Notes: generated by a model not told the origin, from the letters alone. A stretch of DNA of 64,000 nucleotides from Lepas anatifera (GCA_034440635.1 JAOTON010002112.1:124001-188000), one strand, 5' to 3'. Positions 13,093 to 26,445 are shown, counted from the stretch's first letter. Numbers and translations: made by a program.

Positions 13093-15380
13093 AATATTTA
13101 TTTATTTATTTATTAGACATCGTGAGATATATCCATACGTTGTACGGCTATTCCACATCTCGAGTAAAGCGATAAAACATCGGAAATTGGGGGACACAAC
13201 CACGACATGCAGCTCAGTGCTCACAAAAATATATCACACTGTAAAAAGAAGACATTAAAAATAAAAACAGCTAAAAATGTAAAGCATTCAACACTTTAAA
13301 AATTCCCAACCCAGGCTCGGTCACGCGGCGTCCCGGTCTTCTCGCTGCCGCTCGAGGAGGTATCTTTTCAGTGTTCGCTTGAAGCGTGGGAGACCTTGCT
13401 GTCTTATTGTGATTGGAAGCTCGTTGTACATTTTTACAGCTGTGTACAAGAATCTGCACCGCCCTGCCTCTGAACGTATCGCAGGCGTAACAATCGCTTC
13501 TTTTTGCCTAGTCTGGCGTCCGAATGCGTTCGACCTAGTCACAAGATTTCCAGCGATTATTTCAGGTTCAGATGTTACAAGCACTTTCTTCACAAGTGAA
13601 AGACATTGGTATTTAAACATGTTGTTTAAAGACAACCATCACAGCCTATCAATTACATCGCTAATGTGGTCGTATTTTCTCCGGCCGGAGATAACACGGG
13701 CAGCATGGTGAAGCAGCTTCTGCAGTCTGTGACGTTGGGTCATACAGCTAGCTCCGTATACCGTCAAACAGTACCTAATAACGGGCATGACCAAGCCCTG
13801 TACAAGGGTAATCAGTGCTGGCTGCGGGAGGCTATGCTTGATATGGCTCAGCCCACACCACATTCCGGTGCAGCGCCGTACGACGTCATCCGTGTGGGTG
13901 GTGAAAGTCAGGTGCTGATCAAACCACACTCCCGGGCTACTGGCAGAGTCAGAACAGGTAAGAGTTGAGCCCATGAACTTGAGAGAGATGGGTGGGAGGC
14001 GCTTAACGATTTGCTGAGAACCCAGAACAAGAAGTTGTGTTTTAGCTGAGTTAATTTTGAGACCGTTTTTGTTGTACCACGAAGACAGGAGGGACAAATT
14101 GTTTTCCATCGAGCTGATGAGTTGAACAAGGTCTCTGGGTGGGCCGAACAGGAAGACCTGGCAGTCATCGGCGTACATCACTATGTCGGCGGTGTCCGAG
14201 TACAGGGGAAGGTCGTTTGCGTAGATGCTGTACAACAGCGGGCCCAGAGCTGACCCCTGATATGTTCCGAGTGGGTTAAGAAGGGGTCTCGACAGATCAA
14301 ATCCATTCCTAGTCCCAGAATTTTGAATTTGAACTTGCTGATAGTGGTTGGAAAGATAACTTCGAAACCAGCGCGTGTCAACTCCATAGAGTTCCAGCTT
14401 TCTCAACAGTGGGTCATGCGGGATGCAGTCGAAACAGCGCGAACAATCAATCAAACAGAGCAACGTAATTTGACGGTTATCCATTGCGCTAAAAACGTGG
14501 TCAGTTACGGTAAGAAGTGCATTGTCAGTAGAGTGATTAGGCCTAAAACCGTGTTGTCTTGGGGTAAAAAGATGATGGCCAGAGAAGTATGAGAAAAGTT
14601 GTTCAAAGAAAACGCGCTCTGTTATTTTTCCGATGGTCGTAAGAATCGAGACGGGCCTAAAACAGCTAAAATCATTTGATTTAGAAGATTTTCGAATGGG
14701 GTGAACAACGGTAAGTTTCCAGCTATCAGGTACGACATGACTAGTTAGACTGGTGTTGACGATATGAGTGATGACAGGGCACAGCGAGTGGATGCACATC
14801 TTGATGAACCTGATGCAGAGGCCATCTACACCACGAGAGGACGAGTTGTTCATACGACTGACCACTGTCATCAGATAGTCCGATGTAATGGGACGCAGCT
14901 CGAATGAGCCAGTGTTAACACGCGGCAGTCGCACAGGGAGATCAGGTCCCGATGAGTTTACGGATTGGGACGTTTTGATACCTATCCCAACAAAGTACTT
15001 ATTTAGAGCATTCACATCCACGTCATCAGTGCTAAGAGGCTTAGCCGTCTTCTTGGAGGCAAGGACAGGTCGGACTGCTCTCCACACTGATGTTGGTCCG
15101 CGCTCACCAATGTCCCGCGCGATGGCATCGCGGGCGTCACTTCGTACAGCGGACCGAACGCGCCTGTCCAGTTCCTTGTACCTGTCTCGGTCGCCGGTCC
15201 GCAGTGCCGCTTGCCGCTCAGCCATCAGTTCCTTGGTGGTGTCAGTCACGGGCGGGGCAGTCGGGTTGCGAATCCGGCTACGTTTCAATGGAGCTACGTG
15301 GTCGAGAATAGGACGTGTGAAATTTACAAAGTAGTCCCATTGCTCGGTTGGGTCGTCACAGTGAAAAACTGGACTCCAGT
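13093..15380 (-). mobile_element. 5'-truncated CR1/L2-like non-LTR retrotransposon
   Basis: It contains reverse transcriptase (ORF 15558-13639), an in-frame TGA, a C-terminal tail (13635-13321), about 210 bp of 3' untranslated sequence, and a TAAATAAATAAA-type tail at 13095-13113 on the minus strand. There is no endonuclease domain, so it is 5' truncated near 15380. The first 60 or so codons of the open frame are unrelated flank, including an AAAT microsatellite. Confidence 0.9.
13321..13638 (-). pseudogene. C-terminal tail of the non-LTR reverse transcriptase after the in-frame TGA
   Basis: Reads in the same frame directly after the TGA: WLSLNNMFKYQCLSLVKKVL, then a segment ending YNELPITIRQQGLPRFKRTL and KRYLLERQ. 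The N-[ED]-L-P..IR...FKR.LK.YL pattern is the usual end of CR1/L2-like ORF2. The true stop is at 13321-13323. Confidence 0.88.
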
Positions 15381-15558
15381 TTTTAAATACAGAATAAATA
15401 CATAAATTAAATAAATAAATAAATACAGAAACAAATATCAATGCAGCAGACTGCAAAGGATCGATAAATAAATCGTACGGCCGAACGGCGGCAGCAAGGT
15501 TAGCGAACCGAGCACAGCATCGGCAGTTCAAACAGGACCGCCGAGATAACCGGGACAA
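13639..15558 (-). pseudogene. Non-LTR reverse transcriptase, nearly intact
   Basis: A 639-codon frame. Motifs in order are VVHPIRKSSKSNDFSCFRPV, KITERVFFEQL, QHGFRPNHSTDNAL, CLIDCSRCFDCIPHDPLL with the first catalytic Asp, TYQGSALGPLLYSIYANDLP, and DIVMYADDCQVFLFG with the YADD box. NGLKINSAKTQLLVLG and the thumb follow. The frame ends at a TGA (13639-13641), but coding similarity continues in the same frame. The domain itself looks undamaged. Confidence 0.92.
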
Positions 15559-15759
15559 ACAGGACGGCCGAGCTCAGTGAGGGCGGTGGAAAGGACAGTC
15601 GCGTCGCGATGGGCGCGAGGTGTCGACTGCGACGGGCGAGTTTCCCCAGTCACCCTCCGCCTCCGCCTCCTGATGATTCCCTCCTTTCCGTGCCTCCACG
15701 CCGGCGGGTGTTCTTTTGGAGGAAAGGATGCGCCCACTGGAAACCGAAAGGCTTGAGCG

Positions 15760-15870
15760 TGAAGACTAGAGGTGGGAGTTTCGGGCGGTTTCGCAGGCCC
15801 GAGCCCGGGCCCGGTCTGCTGCTGAGTTTAGTAGCCCATCCCAAGCCCGGGTTTTGGAAAAAATGCCTTA
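15760..15870. repeat. Possible end of a hAT element
   Basis: TAGAGGTGGGAGTTTCGGGC and repeated CCCGGGCCC/CAAGCCCGGG words resemble hAT termini known from many animals. The other end was not found. Confidence 0.35.
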
Positions 15871-16091
15871 TCAAGCTCGGGCAGGCCTGGTATTGTGAAA
15901 AACCTAAAATATTACATACAATGTTTGAATATATCAATTGAATGGTACTTACTGAAAAATACAATATTTATTTACTTTGAAGCTATTTAAAATACATGTT
16001 CGAAAGCAATGAATTCTGGAAAAAAGTTTTAGATGCATCCGAATTCATATAAGAAAGGTGTAAGCAGCTTCATTAGCCTCAGCTATCTTAA

Positions 16092-17284
16092 CCCTTGCTC
16101 CGGTAGCGAATACGAGCCACCTTCGCCCTAGTGGGGAGGCTAAAAAAGACCCCACGATCTCAAAAACTAAGAGAGCTAGAAAAAGCGCAAAACAGCAATC
16201 GAAAGCTCTTCGAAAATGATATCGAAAATAGTTCGGTCATTTTTTGTCAGGTCAATATCAAGGTCTCCAGAGGTCAAAATAGGCCAAAATCGCTAATATA
16301 TGAGGTGTACTAAGAAAACCTCATATATCTCAGAAACTATAATAGCTAGAAACATTTTTCTAACACCATTCGAAAGCTCTTGAGATGCGCTTTCATTACA
16401 GTCCGATTCATTTTCGTGTCAGGTCAAAGCCTAGGGAGCTACAGGTCACTGAATATTGGGACATATTCTTGGGAATGGCCATAGCCACCCATGCATACGG
16501 GCGTTTACTTTTTCGCTAATAGCTTCCAAACCAAACAAGATACAGTCATAGTTTATGCATTAGTGCAATCCTCTTGTCAATACGAATCGAATGATATATG
16601 ATATTGCTATGCCAGATCAATTTTAAGAATTTGACCTAACCCAGGTCAACGGTCTGACCCAACTTGACCTGGTATAGTCATGATGTAAATCATTTGACTT
16701 GCAGTGACTATACAAACACTTTGGTGACAAAATAAAAGTATATCTTAGTTTATTTAAAATTTATAAGAGTAAAACACCAAAAAATCCTTATTTGACCTAA
16801 GGTGACCTTTTAAAGGTCACTAGTCAAATTTTTTGGCATCATTTCAGCAATGGGCTAAGAGCAGGGCGTAAGCAATGTTTGAAGTTGATTCCATCCATAC
16901 TTACTGAGAAAAGCTCATTTCGTGATTTTCCTCATGTATTTACAATGGAGGAGGTCATGCTCTGCACATGACCTTAGGTCACCAATATAAAAATCCCGGA
17001 ACAAATGTTTTAGCTCCTGGTGAGCCCAATATGTGGTATGAGTTTTAACTTGATCGATTCACCCTTCTTTTAGTTATGCGGTCCTAAGCATTCTTTGAGG
17101 TGAGGTCACTTCACCTGGCCTGGTGACCTGACCTGATACGACCTTGCGCTGAAATTTTCAGGAAAGATGCAAAAATGATGAAGGAACAGCTAGACCAGGC
17201 TTAGCGGCGCTGCGCGTCGCCGTTTTTGGTCGCTTCGGAAAAACCCGAGGGGGGATCCAAAAAGACCCCCCACCCGGGCGAAGG
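16092..17284 (+). mobile_element. TTAA-flanked GACCT-rich non-autonomous transposon, complete copy
   Basis: TTAA lies on both sides (16088-16091 and 17285-17288). The termini are inverted relatives: CCCTTGCTCC on the left and CCTTCGCCCGGG, read from the right. Subterminal inverted segments GTGGGG...AAAAAGACCCC are present at both ends. The interior is rich in GACCT/AGGTC words. No transposase frame is present. The TTAA target and CC ends suggest mobilisation by a piggyBac-type transposase. Confidence 0.85.
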
Positions 17285-17288
17285 TTAA

Positions 17289-18392
17289 TAAGTCTGCAGA
17301 TAATGATACTGCGAAAAATAATCACACAGTATGAAACAACCTGCAATACTGACAACTGACATGAGGCAGCCAAATGTGGGCGGGCTGCTTATGATGCATG
17401 CTGACCTCAGGTAATGACCAGCATCACTTTAAAAACATTAGACATTCCAGATAAAGAAGTATGCATATAGCGGCTAAAAGAATCGGGATAAAATAAACCC
17501 ACTAATATCAGACGCAAAACACCACCCCCCTCCCATAACTCAATGGTTAGGAAAATGCATACGGAACGTTAAAACAATAAGATAAAGGTAAAAGTAGAAA
17601 CCTATTTTGTAGCATTGTCTTACGCCTTGCTGCACTTCCCTGAAGTCATTTGTACCTGCTTTGTGCTGCTTTTACATGTAAAGCTTTTGGCTATAATTCT
17701 TTCTCTCGGCTTTTCGAACGTCACTTCTCTATCTTTGTGATTTTGTATCCGTGTTTTTGTGACTTGGGTTTGGGTGTATGTGCTCTCTTTATGGCGTTTT
17801 TCTGTACTCTATATTCTTAGGTTTGAAAGTTCATCTTGAAGAGGGCTGCAGATGTCACTTGATAAAAAATGCTACCAAACACCACCAAACTGATATGGAA
17901 GATTCTGTCGTTCATTGCTTTCTCTTTCTCGCTTTTTATCCTTCTTTCGTTACGTGGCCCAAGAAAAATAGGCCAGGGTTTCTGAGCAGTTCGTTTGGTA
18001 CAAAATAGAAAGCAGCGAATGCAAAAAAGCAGTGCATCATCCACGCTCACGCTGATAAGACAGACATGCAACTTTGAAAACAACTAGCTAAACCATTTAA
18101 CAGTTATCAACCCTCGAAATTTTGACAAACTCAAGAAAAGCGTCAGCATTAATGAAGCTCTTTCACATAGAAAGCTTTCTACAGGTTAAGTGTTTCTTTG
18201 AAGTTGTTTTGGAAAAAATACACCAAGCAACAGCAAACAGTGACAAGTCACCCAAGGCTGACGCAAATGAGACACCGGCAAGTACACCATCTGAATATGT
18301 TCGCATCTATCAGAATTTAAGTCCAGTTCAACAGTCGCGGATCTTAAACGTAGATAGGTTTTAATGTGCTGATGCGAGGAGCATGATTATAA
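17289..18392. other. No gene seen
   Basis: AT-rich DNA between a TTAA transposon and a foldback element. The frames are short and featureless. Confidence 0.55.
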
Positions 18393-18822
18393 TTTGACAA
18401 GGTATATACTGGCCTGTGTCCTCGAATCCTGGATATCAAATGCACCTAGGTCCTAGATTATATATTCGGGCACAGCCCTTCGTCAGAATCAGGTATGTCA
18501 AATATCAATTTATCAGTCATATTGTAGCCAGACCTCGAATTAAGTTTCATACAAATGCCTTTAAATGAGTTCTTAAAAATTGGATGTCGTGACAACAATA
18601 ATCGGGGCACCTCTACCCTAAGGACTATGTCTATAATGCAGCCAAGCTAGACCAGCAGTTGTGTGACAGCTCAATTCGAGGTCTGGCTACACATATGACT
18701 GAGAATTTGACATTTGACATACCTGATTCTGATGAAGGGCTGTGCCCGAATATATAATCTAAGTGCATTTTATATTCAGGATTTGGGAAGACAGGCCAGT
18801 ACATACCGTGCCAACTTAGTCG
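18393..18822. repeat. Foldback element, arms about 150 bp
   Basis: The arm 18393-18545 pairs in reverse with 18668-18822, sharing TACTGGCCTGT, TTATATATTCGGGCACAGCC and CAGAATCAGGTATGTCAAAT. Related sequences lie at 26125-26445 and 32310-32480. Confidence 0.88.
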
Positions 18823-19699
18823 CAGTTCTCTTCTGTTTTTGACCTTCAGCACAGGCGCCAGAGGGAGGTGCCGACCAGTGCTGGGACCGCGCTGACTCGA
18901 AACTTTCAGAGCAGAGTGGACGCAACGGCGGTGTTAGTTCTCTGTTTATGCACGTGAGAGCGGCATGAAAGCGGCTCAGAAGTATAATACAAATTACCAC
19001 AACTGAACAGCATCACTTCAAAAGCTCACAATCAGTGCTTTATGTCTATCATATAAACATCGGACTTGCTTCTACCCATTTTAGGCTAGATTTTATTTCA
19101 TTTTAGGCACCACTTGTATAGGTATTTTGCAGCTGAACCCCGGCAAAACACTTTTTAGCTGTGAATATGATCACATCACCATCCTTGAGCAGTTCGAAAG
19201 CCAGACCCAGCACTGCCAGGGGCGTAACACGCACTCATCTTGGTGCTGGAGCACCAGCAGGTTTTTGGGTGGGCCCCCCTCGACCGCCTTAGAATGCATG
19301 AGCGCAACTGTGAAACAACTTGCGACCATCGTCCACTCCCTGGGTTTTATGCGTATATGAACCTGCATGTACACCAGGTGTTTCAGAACAGCGGGACTCA
19401 GACCCCACTCTCTGCATATTATCAGCTTGCCACATGAGCCGATTATCGTCCGTGGCCACGTAGCTTGAGCATGTCCTGATGGCATATGGGGACTTCTGAA
19501 TCTCGTTCTTTGGTTATCAGTTTTATCCCAACCAAGTTCCAGAATTTCGAAAAAGATAACAGTCTTCGCCCTGCACGCTTGAAGTTTGACCACAACTCGG
19601 TGTTATTGTTGTCACATCGCAATCTCTTAAGGTAAATATAGCTATACTTGTATTTTTTGGTTGACTTCAAGAACACCTTTCCTTTCCTTTAGACGTTAA

Positions 19700-20070
19700 A
19701 ATAAACCCTCATCACCACCTTCTGGGAAGTAATCAAATTTGAACCAGTTTCCCAATACATTTCCAAAGGAAAGTCATGATCATCACCAGTCACCGATATA
19801 AACAATCCCAATTCCGCAAATTGTTGTCATCAGTGACCTTTTCATGTGGTGTGAATCTCAGCTCGGAAAATTGAGTCTACTGCTGCACCTCTGAAGATTT
19901 AGGTCGGGCTATTCGACCTGGACTGGTGACCTGACCTGATATGACCTGGACCCATCACTTCGTTTAAAGTTGAGAAAAATGTCACGTAACAGGCATTCCA
20001 AGAAGAGCAGCGCTGAGCGTCGCCGTTTTTTGCCTTCTGCGAAAAACCTTAGCCACCCCCGTACCGGCCC
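19700..20070 (+). repeat. Fragment of the GACCT-rich TTAA transposon family
   Basis: It shares GACCTGACCTGATATGACCT and the GCGTCGCCGTTTTT terminal segment with the complete copy at 16092-17284. The left edge is indistinct. Confidence 0.7.
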
Positions 20071-20734
20071 GAGTTACGAAGGCTATGAGACCCTACATAA
20101 ATTATTTGTATTTTGTAGGTTCGGAGCATTCAAATCATTCATAGTTAATTCATACTGGGTCAATAAATGCCGCTGCAGGCCAGATCAAAGATGGAGAATA
20201 CTTGTATCTCTACTTCCCTAGAGTGGCATCATTTTGTAGAATTTTGTTTTCCTGACTGCACAATATTATAATTGAAAACTGAGCCACACTGGCCTGTCAT
20301 AAGGCATCTAATTGACCGCCCACCGACAACCCTTTCATATCCTGACAACTTTCCTTCGGAGCTGGCTGGGAAGAAGTTTACTCTACTACCAATGGCACTC
20401 CCAGCCTCCACACACGTCTGCGAATGACATCTGACAGCCTCTTTGGAAGCCAATGCGACACTGTGATTCATCGTCTTGTGCAGGCGTTCTTGTCTTCATG
20501 GCAATGACCTGACACAAGATCAGATCAGTGTCTACCTTATTTTGCAGCTTCACCCCATTACCTGCATGGACCCACGTAAATGTCCCAAATTTATTGTTGG
20601 CAGTGTATCAGTAGCTTTTCAAAGACAGATAATGCGCTCAAACTTTGTCTCCCCCGGTCATCGCCAGTGCCGAGTCCCCGCTGGGTACAAATTCCGTAGC
20701 GACGCCCCGGGAGATAGGAACCGAATGGTGAGCG

Positions 20735-20830
20735 CACTGGCGGCGGAACTGGGGGGAGGGGAAGGCACTGGGGCATAGTGCCCCCTTAAATCAGAAATTT
20801 TAACTCTAACCCTGATTGACAGGAAGTGGG
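20735..20830. repeat. End of a CACTGGCGGCGGAACTGGGG element
   Basis: Begins CACTGGCGGCGGAACTGGGG and continues into GGGGCATAGTGCCCCCTTAA. It is the opposite orientation to 57880-58020. Confidence 0.65.
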
Positions 20831-21461
20831 TTGCATAGCCCATGAATAGTCAAAAAGTCCATTCCCCTTACATTCGTGGGAAAAATCATGGGAGCCAAGG
20901 CGCCCATGGATTTTTTGGAGGCCCCCTTTCATATTTAAAGTCTAGAATAGCCCCTTGAGTATCAAATAGCCCAGCCCCCTTGCTTATAAACAAGGCCTCC
21001 TACTTGGGCTAATGCAGAAGGTGCCATTAGCTATAGGCGAGGTCCCATAACGGCCTGCCTAGGAGACCCCTTTCCTTAAAAAGGAAGCTGCCTAAATCAC
21101 CCACATCGGTGGCCTCTTTACTTATTTAGCAAGTCTCCTATAGGAGACTTATATAGGCCCTTTATAAAGGGCCTATCCAGGAGTCCCCCTTGCTTATAAA
21201 GAAGGCACACTAAATGGCCAACGTGGAGGCACCTTTACTTATGAATGAGCCCCTAAACGGCCAAAATAGGAGACCCATTATACAAAGAAAGCCCCTAAAT
21301 GACCTACAAAATGGTGGCCCCCAAAAGCTAGAAGGCCCTTCTCAGGACCAGGGATAGGACCCTTTTTTCCTGGCCCCCATGGAAAAATTTCCGTGACAAC
21401 GCCCCTGAAGAAGTAATATTTTCATCTCTCAAAGGACCGCATACTTTTCGATTGGATTACA

Positions 21462-22446
21462 CCGTCTCTGGCATGGGTGGAAATCCCGGGAGGGGGGGTT
21501 GGGGGGTCAGGACCTCCCTGGATTTTGGGGCTCCCATAGGCTTTGAATAGGGCTTGTATTGCCGTGCCAGCGTTAACCCACCCAGGACCCCAGGGATCCA
21601 GAAGTCTCCAAAAGAGATCTCCAGCCAACTTATCGTCCCTGGATGGGTTTGTGTGAGTCGTTTCGAGCGTATTCGACAGCGCTGTTTGACCAGGTTGGTA
21701 ATGCTCCTGTTGTCGAACTCCAGTCTGCAGTCATTTGCTATGTACTCGGTGAACTAAACGATTTTCCGGTGAACTGGGTAAATGATTAGCTGCAGACGGA
21801 CTTGAGTGTAGATCATTGGTGGACGCAGGGGGGGCATTTCATCTATGCCCCCAAAGTGCCGGAGGGGGCCAAACTATCTTTTGGCCCCCAAAGGCTGGAT
21901 AAATTTTTGAAAAAGGTTTGCACTAGGTCTGTAGAGCAAAACATATTTGCTGGTATAGATTATGTTCTGTAGAGCAGTGTTAGAAAGAGCCACGTTATAT
22001 TTGAATGGTAAATTAATTCTCATATCGTGCATCTGTTCAATGGATTCGATAGGTCACATAATTGACCAGTGACGGCGAAACGTTCGAATTTAAGGAGGGG
22101 GACACCACAGACTTTTCAACCCATTTCTTTCCAGTCAACGCCATAGTACTAGTGTTAAAGTTTATTATTCAAAGGAGGGCACCATACTCCGGTGCCCTCG
22201 CCCACCTCCCCAGTTCCACCGCCAGTGTCATTGACCTTCTACTGACAGGCATTGATTGCGTTTCCCAACACACGTCCTCATCTCACTACATAACATAGCT
22301 GGAGATCTCTTCCCGATCCAGGGGGAGTCCTGGGTGGTTTAACGCCGGCACAGCTATACAAGCCCTATACAAAGCCTATGGGAGACCCAAAATCCAGGGG
22401 GCTCCTGATACCTCCCCCAACCCCGCGGAATTTCCACCCATGCCGC
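21462..22446. mobile_element. Two inverted copies of a repeat flanking about 700 bp
   Basis: 21470-21620 and 22300-22446 match in reverse (GCATGGGTGGAAAT, GGATTTTGGG, AGGCTTTG.ATAGGGCTTGTAT, ACCACCCAGGAC). This could be one element with long inverted ends or two independent insertions. The middle contains a fragment of the GCCGCCAGTG family (about 22085-22227). Confidence 0.65.
21815..21945. repeat. Dispersed repeat shared with 38400-38530
   Basis: GCCCCCAAAGTGCCGGAGGG, AAACTATCTTTTGGCCCCCA and TTTTTGAAAAAGGTTTGCA recur, reversed, at 38400-38530. This is probably another non-autonomous DNA transposon; its full ends were not fixed. Confidence 0.7.
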
Positions 22447-24069
22447 ATAAATAATGCAGTGCCCCAACAATTCCACCCATCAGTGTTCGAGAGCTGGATT
22501 TCGAGTGTCATTGTAACTGCCGTAAGAGGCGCTGGCGTCGCCGCCGCTAGGGGCACTCGTGTCGACCAAGCTCGAAGATGCCGGCCCTATCGCTCTCGCG
22601 CCTGCCCATGCATACAGCCGAAATCGCGCTTCCTCAGCCCTGACAGATGCTGTTCCCACCTCCATCCTGTTGTAGTGCTTTACTGGCGCTCAGTCCTGCC
22701 TGGACCAGCTGGGGCTGTTACCGGGCATCGCATTTTCTAATGCATTTTACCCCATACGTGATGGAGTACCTGTGTGACCTTTCTAACGCTGGTGTGATAA
22801 GTGTTACATAGACGTGTGATGACTTCAAATCATACCATCTTTTAAGGTAGTTTCGGCTTTGGGGAGTAGTCAGTAAGCGTTATGCGCACAAAATGGACCA
22901 AACGTGGGCGACATCATACATCAACAACTCTTGAAGCGTTATGATAGCGTTTTTCACATCATTTCGCTTCTTTAATGTCGATATATAGGTGGACGGGTAT
23001 ATTTGGCCGATAAAAATGAAGCATGCTAGGCAGCCTTGTCCTCAAACTTTTACTGACTTTGGTTGCATATTTGAGGCTCCATCGGGGATTTTTGAGACTC
23101 TGCGGAAGTTCTGAGAGTGAAAAGTAAAGAAATAAGCAGGAATAGCTCACCAGTATATCCAGAGGCGGATCCAGACGAAAAAATTGAAAGGAAAACCCAG
23201 GGAAAACTCGTGAAAGCTATTTTGATTTATGAACAACGATTATAATAACGCGAAATCTAATTAGCCATTTTTCTAAGTAATTAGTCATTTTCAGCAGTGA
23301 TAAGATAAACCCAATTACTTGCAATAAAGATTGCGCTTAAAACCACTACAAGAATTGCACCAAGGTATTAAAATCCCTTTAATCACCAAAGGATTTCAGG
23401 ACATTACACAGCATTAAAAATCGACACGTATGTACATAATCGCAAATGCATTACATGCTATAGTGAGGCCAGAGGGGCCACTCAAGGTCACATCAAGTCA
23501 GCAACAGTACCCAGTGATTACCCAAAATAAGTGCAACCTGAAAATAATAAATACCCTCAGATAACCTCAAAATAAGCATAATATTTCTGTGTCACAGGTG
23601 TTCCTAACTGGATTTGGTCAGGCTGCAATTCAAAAACTTTTGTCAGTTGAGCGCAATTCGACCCTTTGCATGAGTTTCTATCTAGCTATCTCACAAGTAA
23701 TCTTTGGGGAAAACATAAAAGCTAGTCCATAGATGATGACTTAGATGACTTTTAACACGGCTGTGTGGCTCAGTTTTCAATTAGAATATCTTACGGTCGA
23801 AAAACCGAGCTCTCCTCTATATTTAACTGTAACGGAATACTCGTTATTTTCCATGTTTGACACTGTACAACCTCTGTGACCTACTCTACAGATGATAGTA
23901 AGTAAGAACACGGGACTTGAAGCTGGTTCCAAATTCACATGATTAACAGATCCGTGCGATCAATTTGTAAATACCTCAAATACTCCATTAAAGTACAACA
24001 CACAGCTTCTGGTTCGCCCGTCGTTCCACGTCGTCAAAATGCCACTTTAGGAAGACCACCTTTGCGACT

Positions 24070-24240
24070 CAGTCTCCTCTCGACGGGTATGGCTCCATGT
24101 GTAGCCGCAGGCATTCACAATCTCCAGAAAAGGTAAGAGCGGGTCTCGCTCCAGCAGGAGAGCTTTGCAACGCTTTTTAACATCCAAATCAACCACACAA
24201 TGCGAAGGTGCTATGTTTGCCCGAATATCTAGAAAACAGG
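24070..24240 (-). other. Candidate orphan exon
   Basis: On the minus strand TTTTGCTGCCTGTTTTCTAG is a strong-looking acceptor. It is followed by an open frame with VVDLDVKKRCKALLLERDPL and LPFLEIVNACGYTW, ending near a weak donor. It does not fit the phase needed by the unrecognised gene's last visible exon (27076), and no family is recognised. Confidence 0.2.
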
Positions 24241-26124
24241 CAGCAAAATACAGCACGTTGAGGTTGTACGGTGCAAATGTAGCCGCTTAAAAAAGGTACA
24301 CTGCATCAATTGCCGGACCGGGGACATATCCTCACATATCTGAGGTACATCGGGCGAGGGTAGTACAGCCCCATCTAAACATAGTTCGAAACCAGTTAAC
24401 AAAACAAGATAAACACGACACTAGCAGCCACGCAATCTACCCGCCTAGAGGGCAGCACGCAACACCAGTAACACTCGGCCAGGCCCTTTCACTGGCTGTC
24501 ACCGCACTTAACCTCAAGGTGGACCAGAGACAGTGGAAGACTGTGCCTCCAACTAGCTGAGCAGCCTCCGAACATTGTCACACCTCCATCTCAAAGTAAT
24601 CATCACAAGATTCATCCCCGGACCCTTGGTTCAGAAGGTCTTCAGCCTCCTTCCCAATCACCTGCAATACACGGACACATTACAAGTTCGGGGTCATCCA
24701 TCAACTATGCAACGTAAAGGGAATGGGAAGTCAGCCAGTGCTATAAAATGTTACACATGGGTGTCAAAAAGGTTACATGAGGGCGAGCAATCACAAAATA
24801 AGCGCCACGTCATTTATGGACGGCTTCTGATAAACATGTGAGTCAATTGTACTGTAAACGAATCAACAACAGAGCAAACAATTGGTGACGCCGAGTTGGT
24901 AGTGTTTGCGCCCCTTGCAATGTGTTTTTTTCTTTTTTTACTTCAGGTCTCCTATATATGGAATTCAGGTGGTTTGGCTTATTCTGAGAGGGTCCTGCCT
25001 ATGTTTTAAAAGGGGCCGGCTGGACCTAAATGCAGACGTTGTCTTACTGCTGAGCGAGATACACCCGATTAAAGTTTTTCCGCCATAGTGAGCCTTCCTA
25101 TAGCCTTCCTATTCCCTAGTGATTCCCGGCCATGAGGGTGAATGTAGAAGCTAATCAATTCCTTGTGTGCTTGATTCGAAATTATTGAGCTAGAGATAAT
25201 ACACGGCGCCCCTCCGGCCTCCTCAACTGTAAAAGATGGCACATCCAGTCCTAAGGGCCGTCTCTGCACACCCCCATAGATTTGGGGGTATTCTCGCCTC
25301 TGAAGCTACGGGCTCTAGTTAGGTGCTCCTGTCCTTCACCCCGAGCGCCCCCTGCGAAGCCTACAATGCGCTTCTGCCTCCTCTCCTCTTGAAGCACCCG
25401 ACACCTTGAGGACTTCACTACATAGTGACAAGCCTAGCGAAGTCACCAGGGGAGCACCTGGTCCGCAGATCCCCAACGGTGGCACCAGAGGCTTGCTAAG
25501 TACGATGGCTACTCTGTCATGGACAGCTGCTTCGTTTTTGGTGCACAATAGGTAACACAGACATTCCTCGAGTGTTTAAGCGGGTATCCTTCTGGTATTT
25601 ACAAAATTCCATGACAAAATTCAAAAAGAGCTAAATTACATGAAGCATATCATGCACCCATTTTTTCTCGACAAACAGTGCGGGGCATTGCAAAATCTTG
25701 TGATTTCGCGATTATTCACTACCCCAAATCGATCCCGGAACTTATATTCAATTTGAAAGCATTCCGCGATCGCAATGGCATCTTTTTAACTTTTACTTCC
25801 TTGATTGCTAGCCCGTAATCCAATATTTTTACTTTACAAACTTTTCGGCGCTCCCGCGCTGGATTGGGTTAGCCAGCCAGCCATTTTGTTACCTGACGCG
25901 CGTGATGCTGGCCGCCCGCAGGCACAGAGGCCCGGAAACCGACATAAACGATTAGATACCAATTGATGATGGTCCTCCGATTTCGGAGATATCGACGCAA
26001 GCAATGTGGAGTGAGGATTGCAAAAGAGATGCTGAAACTATGCTTCTCGGAATCTCGGGACTCCGAAGTCCTGAGATAGTGATTCAAATGTTCATGGGTT
26101 CGAGCTAAAATCAATGCAAAATAT

Positions 26125-26445
26125 TGATATTTCGGAGCGATGAGGCGAGGAACATGATTATAAGTTTACAGAATATTTAATGGATTGTCTCCTCGAAACC
26201 CGGATGCGAAGTAGATATAATACACTGAGGTTAGATATTCCGGCACAACCCTTCATCAGAATCAGGTAGGTAAGCGATTGATAAAATCACAAATGCTTGG
26301 TCATAGTGTAGCAAGATCTTGAAGTTTAAGGTCTTGGTACGAATATATAATCCCAGTGTATTAGATCAATTTCGCATCCCGGATTCGAGGAGGCAGGACA
26401 TTAAACATATGGCCAACTTAATGTCAAATATTCATTTAAACATCC
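26125..26445. repeat. Foldback element related to 18393-18822
   Basis: The left arm has CTCCTCGAAACCCGGATGCG and CCCTTCATCAGAATCAGGTA; the right arm has CGCATCCCGGATTCGAGGAG in reverse. The arms are shorter and more diverged. Confidence 0.8.

Noticed and set aside
25336..25548. Minus-strand frame resembling an exon of the unrecognised gene
   Set aside because: The composition is plausible, but no acceptor and donor give the required phase 0 entry from the exon ending at 27076.
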